Assembly: GCA_944319925.1 (NCBI GenBank)
Contig: CALUFQ010000035.1
Span: 1-32,591 of the forward strand
DNA: 32,591 nt
Origin: an uncultured Paraprevotella sp.
GTDB taxonomy: Bacteria; Bacteroidota; Bacteroidia; Bacteroidales; Bacteroidaceae
Direction of reading: 5' to 3'
The position numbers were made by a program, and so were the translations under genes. Positions 15,166 to 23,909 of this stretch are shown here, in pieces (position 1 is the first letter of the stretch; every line of letters begins with the position of its first letter). The notes below the pieces were generated by a model. That model was not told the DNA's origin, searched no databases, and worked only from the letters and a program-made list of their open reading frames with translations.

Positions 15166-17640
15166 TCACTTGCGGCATGTTTCCTTTTTTCGCGCGGCAT
15201 ACTCCGACGGCCGGCAGCCGAACTCCTCGATGAAGCACTTGCTCATGTAGCCGGTGGAGCTGAACCCTACGGTTTCAGCAATCTCCGTGATGCTCATTTT
15301 CCCTTCGAGAATCAGGTCGGCGGCCCGCTTCAGGCGCACGTTGCGGATGAACTGACTGGGTGACGTGTCAAGCAGGGTGGTCAGCTTCTTGTACAGTCCG
15401 CTGCGTTCCATGCACAGGTCTTTGCTCAATTGTTCCACAGAATAGCCCGGTGTGCCGAGGTGGGCTTCCACGAAAGAAATGGCTTTGTTGAGGAACTCGT
15501 TGTCGGCGGGGCTGATGGGAGGTTCCTCTTTCGTTTCGGGTGCGGCAGGCGTTTCAGTTGTAGGGCAGGCGTTTTGCTGCTCGTAGTTGTTGCAGCGTTC
15601 GAGGAGGTTGCGAATGCGCAACAACAAGATTTCTTCTTTATGTTGGCGTTGTATGCGGCGTTTGGACTGTCGTGCATAGAGCCATGTGCCGCCGGCGACA
15701 GCCAGGACGGTGAGGATGGCGTAGGCGGCGTAAGCGGCGCGTGTGCGCCACCACGGCGCATGGATGATGAAAGACAACTCGGTTGGTTGCCCTTGCCAGT
15801 CTCCGACCCGGGTGGAGGCCATGACCTGGAGGCGGTAGTGTCCGGGGGGCAACATGGCGAACGACAGGTGGAGGTTGCCTTTTCCGTCCACCAGCCCGCC
15901 GCTTTTCTGCGTGTCGGCCATGTACCAGGTGGAGTCGTTTTCGTGAATCAGGCGATAACGGAACCACGTATGTGCCGGCCAGGCATAGTTGAGGGCGGAA
16001 AAATGGAATCCGAGGGAGTTTTGGTCATGGTCGAACTCATAGTGCGTCACGTAGGGAGGGGCTTGGGGCAGCAAGGGATGGCGGGCGGCGGAGTCGGTGG
16101 CGATGCCCAACGGCTGTCCGTGTAGGGATAATCCTGTCAGCAGCGGACGGAAATGGCAGGCAGGAATCTCCACGCTGTCGGGATGGAAGAGCGTCCAGCC
16201 GTCCATGCCCCCCATCAGGATGCGCCCGTCTTCGAGGACGCAGACGTCCTGGTTGCGGTATTCTTCCTTCAGTGTACCGTCTTCCCTGCGGTAGGCTGTG
16301 AACTGGAGCGAGTCGGAACCGCCTTGCACGAGGATGCGCGAGATGCCATAGCTGGTGGATACCCATATCCGCCCCCGTTCGTCCTCTGCAATGGCATGGA
16401 TGAAATTGTTGCCCAGCCCGTCTTCCGTGTAATAGTTGCGCGGCGTGTCCGCCCCGGGCAGGAAGAGGCGCAACCCGTCCGCCGTGCCTGCCCAGACCCA
16501 TCCCCGGCTGTCGGTATATACGTCGTTGTAGCTCCGTCCGTGGATGCCCCGGCGGTGTCTTTCCCTCGTCCCGGCTTTTTCCACCAGGGGGGCGGGCAGG
16601 GGGAGGGCTTCTTTCGTGGGTGCGGAGGTGAAGGCAAAGCGGTCGGGGTGGGCGTAGAGCAGCCCTTGGTTGCCCGTGCCCAGCCAGATGCCGTGTTGGC
16701 GGTCTTGGTAAATGGTGTTGAGGTCGGCTTCCATCTTCGTGCCTTCATTCGTGGCGATGGTGGATTGGAACGTGTGCCTTCCCGTGTGGAGATTGATTTC
16801 CCAAATGCCATTCAGGCTGCTGATGTAGGCTGTGTGGCTGTCGGGCACGATGAGGGTGTGCAAGGGCGTAGTGGCATCCATGAGCTTGCGCCATTGGCGT
16901 GTGCGGGGCGAAAAGGCGAAGAGGGCGGCCCTGCGTCCGGCCCGAATCTGGTAGAAATTGCCGTCCGGTCCTTTCACCACGAGGGAGGTATGGGCGTAGC
17001 GAGGGCGTTCTTCGGGGGGATAGGCCGCACTTTGGTAGAGAAGGCGGCCATCTGAGAGGGCGTGGCAACGGAGGATGCCGGTGTTGAAAAACAGGTAAGC
17101 CTGCTTGCCGTCGGTCTCCACGTCCTGCAAGATGCCGGTTTCGACGGGAAGCGGGAGGAAGCGTTTGCTTCTGCTGTCCCACAACCCGTTTCCGGTGACC
17201 AGCCACAGCCGCTGCCCGGAGTCCACGAACAGGTCGTTCACTTCCTCCGTGATACCCAGCTTGCGGAACACCTCGCCAGGACGTTCCAAGTAACGTTCGT
17301 GGCGCAGGTCGAGACACCACACCCTTTTCCAGTCCTTTACCCATAGCAGGTCATCTTCGCCCACATAGACATGATATGCCCCGACGTAGTTTTTCAGGCC
17401 ATACACGTCGGAGTCGTTGCGGTGGATGTAACGGAACTGCATGCCGTCGTAGAGGTTGATGTTGCCCCGGGTGGTGAACACCATGCGCCCGTCGGGAAGC
17501 TGGAGGATGTGTTGCACTTGGTTGTCGCTCAACCCGTCTTGTGCGCTCAGGCGGGTAAATACGTAGGGCATGGCTGCGGCAAACGCAGGCAAACAGGCGG
17601 CCAAGAGAACCACGCACAGGATGGACAGAAGATGTTTCAT
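15166..17640 (-). CDS. One-component membrane regulator: propeller sensor fused to AraC HTH
   Basis: The 824-residue protein has a signal peptide (1-23), repeated two-component-regulator propeller blades (about 28-520, e.g. DGLSDNQVQHI, DGLGNNFIHAI, GRIWVSTSYGI), a Y_Y_Y domain (about 545-620, ending LPPGHYRLQVMA), one transmembrane segment (about 632-655) and an AraC-type DNA-binding domain (about 714-818). This is the layout of hybrid two-component regulators of Bacteroidetes, but the histidine kinase and receiver domains are absent: only about 60 residues of linker separate the membrane from the HTH. It would therefore bind DNA from the membrane. The ATG is 4 nt after the cobC stop, so it is probably part of the cob transcript. 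Its target could be cob genes or the nearby GH31 operon; neither is shown. Confidence 0.88.
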   Translation of the reverse strand: MKHLLSILCVVLLAACLPAFAAAMPYVFTRLSAQDGLSDNQVQHILQLPDGRMVFTTRGNINLYDGMQFRYIHRNDSDVYGLKNYVGAYHVYVGEDDLLWVKDWKRVWCLDLRHERYLERPGEVFRKLGITEEVNDLFVDSGQRLWLVTGNGLWDSRSKRFLPLPVETGILQDVETDGKQAYLFFNTGILRCHALSDGRLLYQSAAYPPEERPRYAHTSLVVKGPDGNFYQIRAGRRAALFAFSPRTRQWRKLMDATTPLHTLIVPDSHTAYISSLNGIWEINLHTGRHTFQSTIATNEGTKMEADLNTIYQDRQHGIWLGTGNQGLLYAHPDRFAFTSAPTKEALPLPAPLVEKAGTRERHRRGIHGRSYNDVYTDSRGWVWAGTADGLRLFLPGADTPRNYYTEDGLGNNFIHAIAEDERGRIWVSTSYGISRILVQGGSDSLQFTAYRREDGTLKEEYRNQDVCVLEDGRILMGGMDGWTLFHPDSVEIPACHFRPLLTGLSLHGQPLGIATDSAARHPLLPQAPPYVTHYEFDHDQNSLGFHFSALNYAWPAHTWFRYRLIHENDSTWYMADTQKSGGLVDGKGNLHLSFAMLPPGHYRLQVMASTRVGDWQGQPTELSFIIHAPWWRTRAAYAAYAILTVLAVAGGTWLYARQSKRRIQRQHKEEILLLRIRNLLERCNNYEQQNACPTTETPAAPETKEEPPISPADNEFLNKAISFVEAHLGTPGYSVEQLSKDLCMERSGLYKKLTTLLDTSPSQFIRNVRLKRAADLILEGKMSITEIAETVGFSSTGYMSKCFIEEFGCRPSEYAARKKETCRK

Positions 17641-17644
17641 GGTG

Positions 17645-18172
17645 TCAGAGATTGATTTTCACGACTCCACCGTAGGGTGTCAAGTGCTCGAACCCTTCTT
17701 CTAAAGGAATCTCTCCGGTATAGACACGGGCGCAAATCAGCACCCCGCCATGGGCAAAGACAGCCACGCGGGAGAAGGACTGTTGCCGAAGCCCGTCCAA
17801 GAATGCGGCCACGCGGGCGTAGAGCTGGCGGAAGGACTCGCCGCCCGTGGTCGGTTGGTTGAGGAAGTCGTCGTACCACAGTTGCAGGCGTTCGTCCGTG
17901 ATGTTGTCGAAACGCTGCATCTCCCATTCGCCCATGTCCATCTCCTTGAGGCGCGCATCGTGGATGGCATCAGGGAAACCGCAGAAGGCGGCCAGTTTGG
18001 CCGCCCGGCTGAGCGGGCTGGTGAAAACCCGGTCGAACCGCAGGCCGCGCAGCCTGAGGCGGGTGGCCGTGGCTTCGCGCCGGAAAGAGGGCTTGAGCGG
18101 CACGTCTGTGAAACCGTAGCAAGTGCCTTTGGGAACGTTGACAGAAGTATGGCGGATAAGATAGACTTCCAT
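17645..18172 (-). CDS. cobC: Alpha-ribazole phosphatase family histidine phosphatase
   Basis: This 175-residue cytoplasmic protein has the RHT motif at about 7-9 (YLIRHTSVNVPKGTCYG) and the second catalytic His in VAVFAHGGVL, the signature of the histidine phosphatase superfamily, with the GESF motif. CobC removes the phosphate from alpha-ribazole-5'-phosphate or from adenosylcobalamin phosphate in the last steps of cobalamin synthesis. Family membership alone does not fix the substrate, but its place behind cobU, cobT and cobS makes this role very likely. It lies 19 nt after the cobS stop. Confidence 0.9.
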   Translation of the reverse strand: MEVYLIRHTSVNVPKGTCYGFTDVPLKPSFRREATATRLRLRGLRFDRVFTSPLSRAAKLAAFCGFPDAIHDARLKEMDMGEWEMQRFDNITDERLQLWYDDFLNQPTTGGESFRQLYARVAAFLDGLRQQSFSRVAVFAHGGVLICARVYTGEIPLEEGFEHLTPYGGVVKINL

Positions 18173-18191
18173 GATAAATGTGTTTTAAAGG

Positions 18192-18962
18192 TCAGTAAAC
18201 ATAAAAGGTAAGTGCCACGGCGGCCAAATAAAAGCCCAATTCACAGAGCAAGAACGCGGCACCGCAGCAGTCGCCCGTGTAGCAGCCTATCCGCCGTTTG
18301 AGGAAAGCCGCCAGGAGAATTTCCACAACGGGCGGAACGAGGTAAGCCCAAAAGAGGTGCGGGCCGGCAGCGTAGCCCAACAGAAGGGCGGTCGGGGCGA
18401 CGGCCAACAGGCAACGCCCGGCATGCCGCGCAAGGGCACGGGCATCCCAAGCGGCATAGACCACGCCGGACTTGGCACCTTCCGCCGTGCGTCCGTAAGG
18501 GAGCTGGCAGATGAGAAAGCTGGCGCAGGACTTGGCATAGACATCGGCAGCAAGGATGGCGACGGGAGCACAGGGAAGCGCATCCAACAGGTTTACGGCC
18601 AATGCGATGTAGAAGATAAGCCCCAACACGCCATACGTGCCGATGCGGGAATCCTTCATGATGGACAGGATGCGGTCGCGGGACGTGCCGCCACCGAATC
18701 CGTCGCAGCAGTCGGCCAACCCATCTTCGTGGAGCGCGCCAGTGAGCAGAATCCGTGTGCCGACAGCCAACAACGCCGCGACACTTCCTGGAAACCAGCC
18801 CGCTGCAAGCCAATAGACAAGGGCCATTGTACCGCCCGTGAGCCATCCGGCAAAAGGCCAATAGTCCACCACGTGTTTGAAGCATGCGGCATCCACCTGC
18901 TTGATGCGCCAAAAAGGAAGGCGGGTGAAGAACATCAGTGCGGCAAGGAGGCGGTCGGTCAT
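18192..18962 (-). CDS. cobS: Cobalamin synthase (adenosylcobinamide-GDP ribazoletransferase)
   Basis: CobS joins adenosylcobinamide-GDP with alpha-ribazole (phosphate) at the membrane. The 256-residue protein is hydrophobic with several membrane segments and contains the family motifs: FFTRLPFW near the start, ALHEDGLADCCDGFGGG with the acidic metal-binding residues at about 77-93, and DSRIGTYG. It follows cobT by a short gap and precedes cobC, as in many nucleotide-loop assembly operons. Confidence 0.95.
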   Translation of the reverse strand: MTDRLLAALMFFTRLPFWRIKQVDAACFKHVVDYWPFAGWLTGGTMALVYWLAAGWFPGSVAALLAVGTRILLTGALHEDGLADCCDGFGGGTSRDRILSIMKDSRIGTYGVLGLIFYIALAVNLLDALPCAPVAILAADVYAKSCASFLICQLPYGRTAEGAKSGVVYAAWDARALARHAGRCLLAVAPTALLLGYAAGPHLFWAYLVPPVVEILLAAFLKRRIGCYTGDCCGAAFLLCELGFYLAAVALTFYVY

Positions 18963-18977
18963 AGATACATACCTAGG

Positions 18978-20030
18978 TTAGAAGTATTTGGTGATGTGTG
19001 CATTTTCGAAGTTGTTCATCTCGCCCAGCATACGCACAGCGGAATCCACCACGGGATAAGCGCACAGCGCACCCGTGCCTTCGCCGAGGCGCAGACCGAG
19101 CTGTAACAGCCCGCGGGCATGGAGGGCGTGGAGCAACAGGCGGTGTCCCGCCTCGTCGCCTTCGTGGCAGTAAACTGCATAGGGACGCACGGCGGGACAA
19201 AGTCGCGTGGCCATCAGCATGCAGGCCGTCATGATGAAGCCATCGACGAGGATGGCCATGCCGAGTTCGGCAGCACGGAGCATGGCACCGACGGCGGCCA
19301 CCATCTCGAAACCGCCGAAATGGCGCATGACCACTTCAGGTGCCGGGCGGTCGCCGGCCCAGGTGGCCTGAAAATGTGCCACGGCTTGTCGCAAGATGTC
19401 AAGCTTGTGGCGGATGCCTTCGTTGTTCAGTCCGGCACCGGCCCCCACGCATTGTTCCAGCGGGATGTCCGTGAGCAGGTGCATCCACACCGAAGAGGGC
19501 GAGGTGTTGCCGATGCCCATTTCCCCGATGGAGATGATGTTGCATCCCTTGGCATGGCAATCGGAAACCAGCTGTGCACCGATGTTGATGCAGCGGTCGG
19601 CCTCTTCGGAGGTCATGGCGGGTTCGTGAAGGAAGTTGCGGGTGCCTCTTGCGATTTTCCGGTTCAGGATAGAGGGGTAGGGGGTAAGGTCATGATCCAC
19701 GCCCATGTCGATAAGGAACAGTTCGAAGCCGTGTTGACGGCAGAACATGTTCACGCCGCCCCCGCCGCGGCTGAAGTTGATCATCTGTTGCCACGTGATT
19801 TCGCGGGGGGAGACGCTTACGCCTTCGCGTTCGATACCATGGTCGGCACCGAAAAGCAAATGGCAGGGATGCCGGAACACCGGGTTCAGGCTTTGTTGGA
19901 TTAGCCCGATTTGCAGGGCCAGCTCTTCGAGCCTCCCCATGGAACCTTTGGGCTTGTTCAGGTTGTCGATTTTGTCTTGCAGCGCGGGGCGCATGGCCTC
20001 GTCGGGCGCAGAGATGCGGAATGTCTTCAT
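18978..20030 (-). CDS. cobT: Nicotinate-nucleotide--dimethylbenzimidazole phosphoribosyltransferase
   Basis: CobT makes alpha-ribazole-5'-phosphate from nicotinate mononucleotide and the lower-ligand base. With the ATG at 20030 it has 350 residues and starts MKTFRISAP. Motifs include NKPKGSMGRLE, FGADHGIEREGVS, GEMGIGNT and, near the end, GLRLGEGTGA with the catalytic Glu at about 317, the same number as in the Salmonella enzyme. An ATG three codons upstream (20039) overlaps the cobU stop as ATGA and is a possible alternative start. A longer frame up to 20621 is excluded because it lies on top of cobU. Confidence 0.96.
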   Translation of the reverse strand: MKTFRISAPDEAMRPALQDKIDNLNKPKGSMGRLEELALQIGLIQQSLNPVFRHPCHLLFGADHGIEREGVSVSPREITWQQMINFSRGGGGVNMFCRQHGFELFLIDMGVDHDLTPYPSILNRKIARGTRNFLHEPAMTSEEADRCINIGAQLVSDCHAKGCNIISIGEMGIGNTSPSSVWMHLLTDIPLEQCVGAGAGLNNEGIRHKLDILRQAVAHFQATWAGDRPAPEVVMRHFGGFEMVAAVGAMLRAAELGMAILVDGFIMTACMLMATRLCPAVRPYAVYCHEGDEAGHRLLLHALHARGLLQLGLRLGEGTGALCAYPVVDSAVRMLGEMNNFENAHITKYF

Positions 20031-20035
20031 GGGTG

Positions 20036-20614
20036 TCATTTGATTTTGACGGGAATGCCGCTCACCATCAGATAGACCTCGTCGGCCTGCGCGGCCACGA
20101 ACTGGTTGGTCCACCCCAGCAGGTCGGTGAAGCGGCGTTGCACTTCCTGGGTGGAGACGCCGCCCATGCCGATTTCGTTGGTCACGAAAATGAATGTGGC
20201 GTCTTGCGCGGTGAAGCGCATGAATTCTTCTTGGATGGCTTGCAGGGTTTCTTCCACTTGTCTGATGCCGGCTCGTGCTTGGCGGCTTTCCACCGTTTCC
20301 GTGCCATCGTGTGCCGGAAGTGCGGCCTGCGGGCGATGGTCGAAAAAGAAATTGGTCGCCCAAAGGGTCACGCAGTCCACCAGCACCGTCCGCCCCGTGA
20401 GGTCGTGGCGGCTCAGATGTTTTTCTTCTTCGATGTTCGTCCATTGCGGGCCGCGCCGTTCGCGGTGGATGGCCACCCGTTGGCGGAACTCTTCGTCCCA
20501 GATGCGGGCCGTGGCCAGATAGACGGGATTGGAAGAAAGGCTGAGCGCAAGCTGCTCGGCATAGACGCTCTTCCCGGAGCGTTCTCCTCCCGTAATGAGT
20601 ATGATTTTCTTCAT
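20036..20614 (-). CDS. cobU: Adenosylcobinamide kinase/guanylyltransferase
   Basis: CobU phosphorylates adenosylcobinamide and converts it to the GDP form. The 192-residue protein has the P-loop GGERSGKS at about 9-16, the guanylylated His at about 50 (RVAIHRERRG), and VDCVTLWATN and TNEIGMGG motifs. It opens the cob cluster and overlaps cobT at the alternative start. A -7 box lies directly before its ATG. I saw no cobalamin riboswitch in the 225 bases upstream, and no other corrin synthesis genes in the window, consistent with salvage of cobinamide. Confidence 0.96.
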   Translation of the reverse strand: MKKIILITGGERSGKSVYAEQLALSLSSNPVYLATARIWDEEFRQRVAIHRERRGPQWTNIEEEKHLSRHDLTGRTVLVDCVTLWATNFFFDHRPQAALPAHDGTETVESRQARAGIRQVEETLQAIQEEFMRFTAQDATFIFVTNEIGMGGVSTQEVQRRFTDLLGWTNQFVAAQADEVYLMVSGIPVKIK

Positions 20615-20618
20615 ACCG

Positions 20619-20626
20619 CAAAGTTA
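20619..20626 (-). promoter_or_regulatory. -7 promoter box for the cob operon
   Basis: TAACTTTG on the minus strand matches TAnnTTTG and ends 4 nt before the cobU ATG, which would give a leaderless or nearly leaderless mRNA. A weak TTTC is found about 20 nt upstream. Confidence 0.6.
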
Positions 20627-20669
20627 GCGAAAAGAATCGGGAAAAGGAAAGAGAGTGTGCCGAAATAAA

Positions 20670-20801
20670 CTCCTCCGCCTTGTAGGGGAGGTGGCGCGAA
20701 GCGACGGAGGGGTCTCACGTCCATAAAGGCATACTTTATGTGTGTGTCCGTGGGTGTGAAACCCCTCAGGCCCGTTGGGCCAGCTCCCCTACAAGGCGGA
20801 G
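20670..20801. repeat. Foldback intergenic repeat (CTCCCCT family)
   Basis: Perfect 18-bp inverted arms, CTCCGCCTTGTAGGGGAG at 20673-20690 and its complement at 20784-20801, bound the unit. Inner parts remain similar (GAGGGGTCTCAC on one side, GTGAAACCCCTC on the other), and CATAAAG-GCATA-CTTTATG (20722-20740) forms the central hairpin. The unit folds into one long imperfect stem. It lies between the tyrA stop and the cobU start and could terminate the Phe/Tyr operon. Another copy of one arm opens the window at 1-24. Confidence 0.85.
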
Positions 20802-20839
20802 CAGTTGCTTCTCGCAGATTTTGCTACACCCGCTTCTTC

Positions 20840-21613
20840 CTATTTGATGTTCTCCCGGATGCGGGTAAGATAGGCATTGAGCGCGTCCTCGTCGCGCGCG
20901 TCGATGATGGCGATGAGGTCTTTCAGCTCTTCCCGGATGCGTTCCACATGGTTTTTGGTGCGTGGGTTGAACAGGATTTCGCGCAACAGGCCGTCGTCCT
21001 CGCTCAACACGCCTTGGGCGATGCCCAGGTGGCGTTTGAAGGTAGTGCCCGGTGCGTCCTGATGTTTCATCACGGCAGCGAACACGAAGGTCGAGACAAA
21101 CGGGATGCTCAGCGAGTAGGCCATGGTTTCGTCGTGCTCGTCGAAGCTGTATTCACATACGTGAAGCCCCAGCCGGTTGTAGAGGTCGCGGAAAAAGATG
21201 CGCCCCATGTAGTCGCCTTCGTTGATGACGATGGCGTTTTCGTGGCTCAGGCTGCCGAGGTTGGCAAACGTGGGACCGAACATCGGGTGGGTGCTGACAT
21301 AACGCATTCCTGTGCTTTCGTAGAACTCCTTGAATCCCGTCTTGACCGAAGAGATATCGCTCAAGATGCAGTCTTGGGGCAAATGGGGAATGACCTGGCG
21401 AAACACTTCGAGCGTGTATTTCAGAGTCACGGCGTTGATGACCAGTTCGGGACGGAAATTGCCGATTTCGTCCATTGAGGTGAACCGCTGCGTGTTGTAC
21501 ATGAAGCGCAGGCGTTTGGCATCGATGTCGAACACGGCGGTCTCATGCTCGAAACTCAACAGGTCCACGAAGAAGGAGCCCATTTTCCCGGCTCCAAGAA
21601 TCAGTATTCTCAT
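20840..21613 (-). CDS. tyrA: Prephenate dehydrogenase
   Basis: TyrA oxidises prephenate to 4-hydroxyphenylpyruvate with NAD(P)+. The 257-residue protein begins with the dinucleotide-binding loop GAGKMGSFF (about 7-15) and has the conserved STHPMFGPTFAN motif and a His/Glu-rich helical C-terminus (EYSFDEHDETMAYSLSIP). No chorismate mutase or ACT domain is attached, so it depends on the separate mutase encoded just upstream. It is the last gene of the pheA operon, 12 nt after the DAHP synthase fusion. Confidence 0.93.
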   Translation of the reverse strand: MRILILGAGKMGSFFVDLLSFEHETAVFDIDAKRLRFMYNTQRFTSMDEIGNFRPELVINAVTLKYTLEVFRQVIPHLPQDCILSDISSVKTGFKEFYESTGMRYVSTHPMFGPTFANLGSLSHENAIVINEGDYMGRIFFRDLYNRLGLHVCEYSFDEHDETMAYSLSIPFVSTFVFAAVMKHQDAPGTTFKRHLGIAQGVLSEDDGLLREILFNPRTKNHVERIREELKDLIAIIDARDEDALNAYLTRIRENIK

Positions 21614-21625
21614 GGCTTGTCCGTG

Positions 21626-22699
21626 TTATTTGTTGATGAGTTCCATTTGCTGGCGCACACTCTCCTCATGGATGGCTTCGAAGATTTTTTTCACGAAGTC
21701 GGCATCCATGCCGCACAGTGAGCCTTGCGCGCCGCGCTTGTCAAGGATTTCGGAGTAGCGTCCGGTCTGTACCACGGCCATGTTGTGCTCCTTCTTATAA
21801 GTGGCGATTTCGCGGCTGATGCGCATGCGGCGTGTGAGCAGGTTCATCAGCTCGTTGTCTATCTCGTCGATTTGTGTGCGCAGGGCCGAGAGGCTTTCCG
21901 TGGTTTCCATGTTTTCGCGGATGACCAGCCGGTCGAGGATGAAATCGAGCACTTCGGGCAACACCTGTTGTTTGGCGTCGCTCCACGCGCTGTCCGGGTT
22001 GCAGTGGCTTTCCACGATGAGCCCGCGAAATCCCATGTCCATGGCCTGTTGGCACAACGGGGCTATCAGGTCGCGGCGTCCGCCGATGTGGCTCGGGTCG
22101 CAGATGATGGGCAGGTCGGGATGACGGCGGTGCAACTCGATGGGGATGTGCCACATCGGGGCGTTGCGGTAAATTTTCTGGTCGATGCTGGAGAAACCGC
22201 GGTGGATGGCCCCTAAGCGGGTGATGCCCGCGCCATTGATGCGTTCCAACGCGCCAATCCAAAGCTCAATGTCCGGGTTCACGGGGTTTTTCACCAAAAT
22301 GGGGATGTCCACGCCCCGGAGCGAGTCGGCGATTTCCTGCATGGCAAAGGGGTTGGCCGTGGTGCGCGCTCCAATCCACAGCAGGTCGATGCCCGCCTTG
22401 AGCGCGGCCTCCACATGTTTCGGCATAGCCACTTCGGTGGCGGTGAGCATGCCTGTTTCCTCCTTGACCCGTTGCATCCAGGGCAGGGCCGCTTCGCCCA
22501 TGCCTTCGAAACCTCCGGGCTTGGTGCGCGGCTTCCACACGCCGGCACGGAATATCTTGCAGCCCCGGTCGGCCAACTGGCGGGCGGTGTTCATCACTTG
22601 TTCCTCGGTTTCGGCACTGCACGGGCCGGCGATGACGAGGGGTCGCTTGTTGTCGTCCACTCCCGGAATATTCAGGGGAGAAAGTTGTAGATTGTCCAT
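21626..22699 (-). CDS. Bifunctional DAHP synthase/chorismate mutase
   Basis: The first about 260 residues are a type I-beta DAHP synthase that condenses phosphoenolpyruvate and erythrose-4-phosphate: GPCSAE at about 25-30, KPRTKPGGFEGMG, GARTTANP and CDPSHIGG are all present. The last about 90 residues are an AroQ-type chorismate mutase (LRTQIDEIDNELMNLLTRRM...). One protein therefore starts the shikimate pathway and also commits chorismate to Phe/Tyr. This order of domains is known in Bacteroidetes and allows the mutase to control the synthase. It lies 19 nt after the aminotransferase gene. Confidence 0.95.
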   Translation of the reverse strand: MDNLQLSPLNIPGVDDNKRPLVIAGPCSAETEEQVMNTARQLADRGCKIFRAGVWKPRTKPGGFEGMGEAALPWMQRVKEETGMLTATEVAMPKHVEAALKAGIDLLWIGARTTANPFAMQEIADSLRGVDIPILVKNPVNPDIELWIGALERINGAGITRLGAIHRGFSSIDQKIYRNAPMWHIPIELHRRHPDLPIICDPSHIGGRRDLIAPLCQQAMDMGFRGLIVESHCNPDSAWSDAKQQVLPEVLDFILDRLVIRENMETTESLSALRTQIDEIDNELMNLLTRRMRISREIATYKKEHNMAVVQTGRYSEILDKRGAQGSLCGMDADFVKKIFEAIHEESVRQQMELINK

Positions 22700-22718
22700 A
22701 TAGTCAGTGTTTGTTTGG

Positions 22719-23909
22719 TCAGTGGTTAAATACGGCTTGTATGCGCTTGAGCGCTTCTGCCAGTTTCTCTTTCTTGGCGCAGAGCGAAATGCGGATGTAG
22801 CGTTTGCCGTTGCTGCCGAAGATGAACCCCGGGGTGATGAACACGCGGGCTTCGTGGAGCACTTTTTCCGTGAGCTGTTCCACGTCCTTGCAACTGTCAG
22901 GGATACGTCCCCACAGGAACATGCCCACTTGCGACGGGTCGAAGGTGCATCCCAGCGTGGTCATGATTTGTTCGGCCAAGGCCCGCCGCTCGGCATAGAC
23001 ACGGAAGTTGGCTTCTTCGTGCCACTCGGTATCGTTTTGGTAGGCGGCTGCCGCAGCCAGCTGCATGGGGCGGAAGGTGCCTGAGTCGATGTTGCTCTTC
23101 ACCTTCAGGATCCATTTCACAAATTCCGCATTCGTGGCCAGCATGCCCACGCGCCATCCCGGCATGTTGTGGCTTTTGCTCATGGAATTGAATTCGATGC
23201 AGCATTGCTTGGCACCGGGCACTTGCAGGATGCTCAGCCGCTCATGGTTGAGGATGAAGCTGTAAGGGTTGTCGTTGACGATGACGATGTTGTGCCGCTG
23301 CGCGAAGTCCACCAGTTTCTCGTAGGTTTCGCGACGTGCGTTGGCACCCGTGGGCATGTTCGGATAATTGCTCCAAAGGATTTTCACGCCCGTCAAGTCC
23401 ATCTGTTCCAAGGCATCGAAATCCGGTTGCCATCCGTTTTCGGGCAGCAGGTCGTAGTAGGTGATTTGCTCCCCTAGCAGTTTGCTGAGCGAGGTGTAGG
23501 TGGGATAGCCGGGGTTGGGCACCAACACCCGGTCGCCGGGATTGGCGAGGGCGAGCGTCACGTGCAGGATGCCTTCCTTGGAGCCGATGAGCGGCTGGAT
23601 TTCGCTGTCCGGGTCCAAGTCCACGCCGTACCAGCGTTTGTAGAATGCGGCCATGGCGCGGCGCAGTTCCGGGATGCCCACGGTGGGTTGGTAGCCATGC
23701 GCGTCGGGCTTGTGTGCTTCTTCACACAATGTCTCGATGGTCTTCGGCGAAGGGGGCATGTCGGGGCTTCCGATAGCCAGGCTGATGACGTCCTTGCCTT
23801 CCGCGTTCATGCGAGCCACTTCTTTGAGCTTCACCGAGAAGTAGTATTCTTTCACGGCGGCCAGCCGGTCGGCAGGCCGTATGCCCGGGTTAAATTGTCT
23901 GTCTTCCAT
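22719..23909 (-). CDS. Class I/II PLP aminotransferase, probably aromatic or prephenate
   Basis: The 396-residue protein is a fold-type I aminotransferase. Motifs include PGDRVLVPNPGYPTY, SNYPNMPTGA, VNDNPYSF and the PLP-lysine at about 245 in SMSKSHNMPGWR, followed by the Arg that binds the substrate carboxylate near the end (RYIRISLC). The sequence resembles the aspartate/LL-diaminopimelate subgroup. Its place between pheA and the DAHP synthase fusion argues for conversion of phenylpyruvate and hydroxyphenylpyruvate (or prephenate) to the amino acids. Its start overlaps the end of pheA by 20 nt, so the two are tightly coupled. The exact substrate is inferred from context. Confidence 0.88.
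   Translation of the reverse strand: MEDRQFNPGIRPADRLAAVKEYYFSVKLKEVARMNAEGKDVISLAIGSPDMPPSPKTIETLCEEAHKPDAHGYQPTVGIPELRRAMAAFYKRWYGVDLDPDSEIQPLIGSKEGILHVTLALANPGDRVLVPNPGYPTYTSLSKLLGEQITYYDLLPENGWQPDFDALEQMDLTGVKILWSNYPNMPTGANARRETYEKLVDFAQRHNIVIVNDNPYSFILNHERLSILQVPGAKQCCIEFNSMSKSHNMPGWRVGMLATNAEFVKWILKVKSNIDSGTFRPMQLAAAAAYQNDTEWHEEANFRVYAERRALAEQIMTTLGCTFDPSQVGMFLWGRIPDSCKDVEQLTEKVLHEARVFITPGFIFGSNGKRYIRISLCAKKEKLAEALKRIQAVFNH

Noticed and set aside
20615-20839. Cobalamin riboswitch upstream of cobU
   Set aside because: No B12-box-like sequence is seen; the space is taken up by a foldback repeat and a promoter box next to the ATG.
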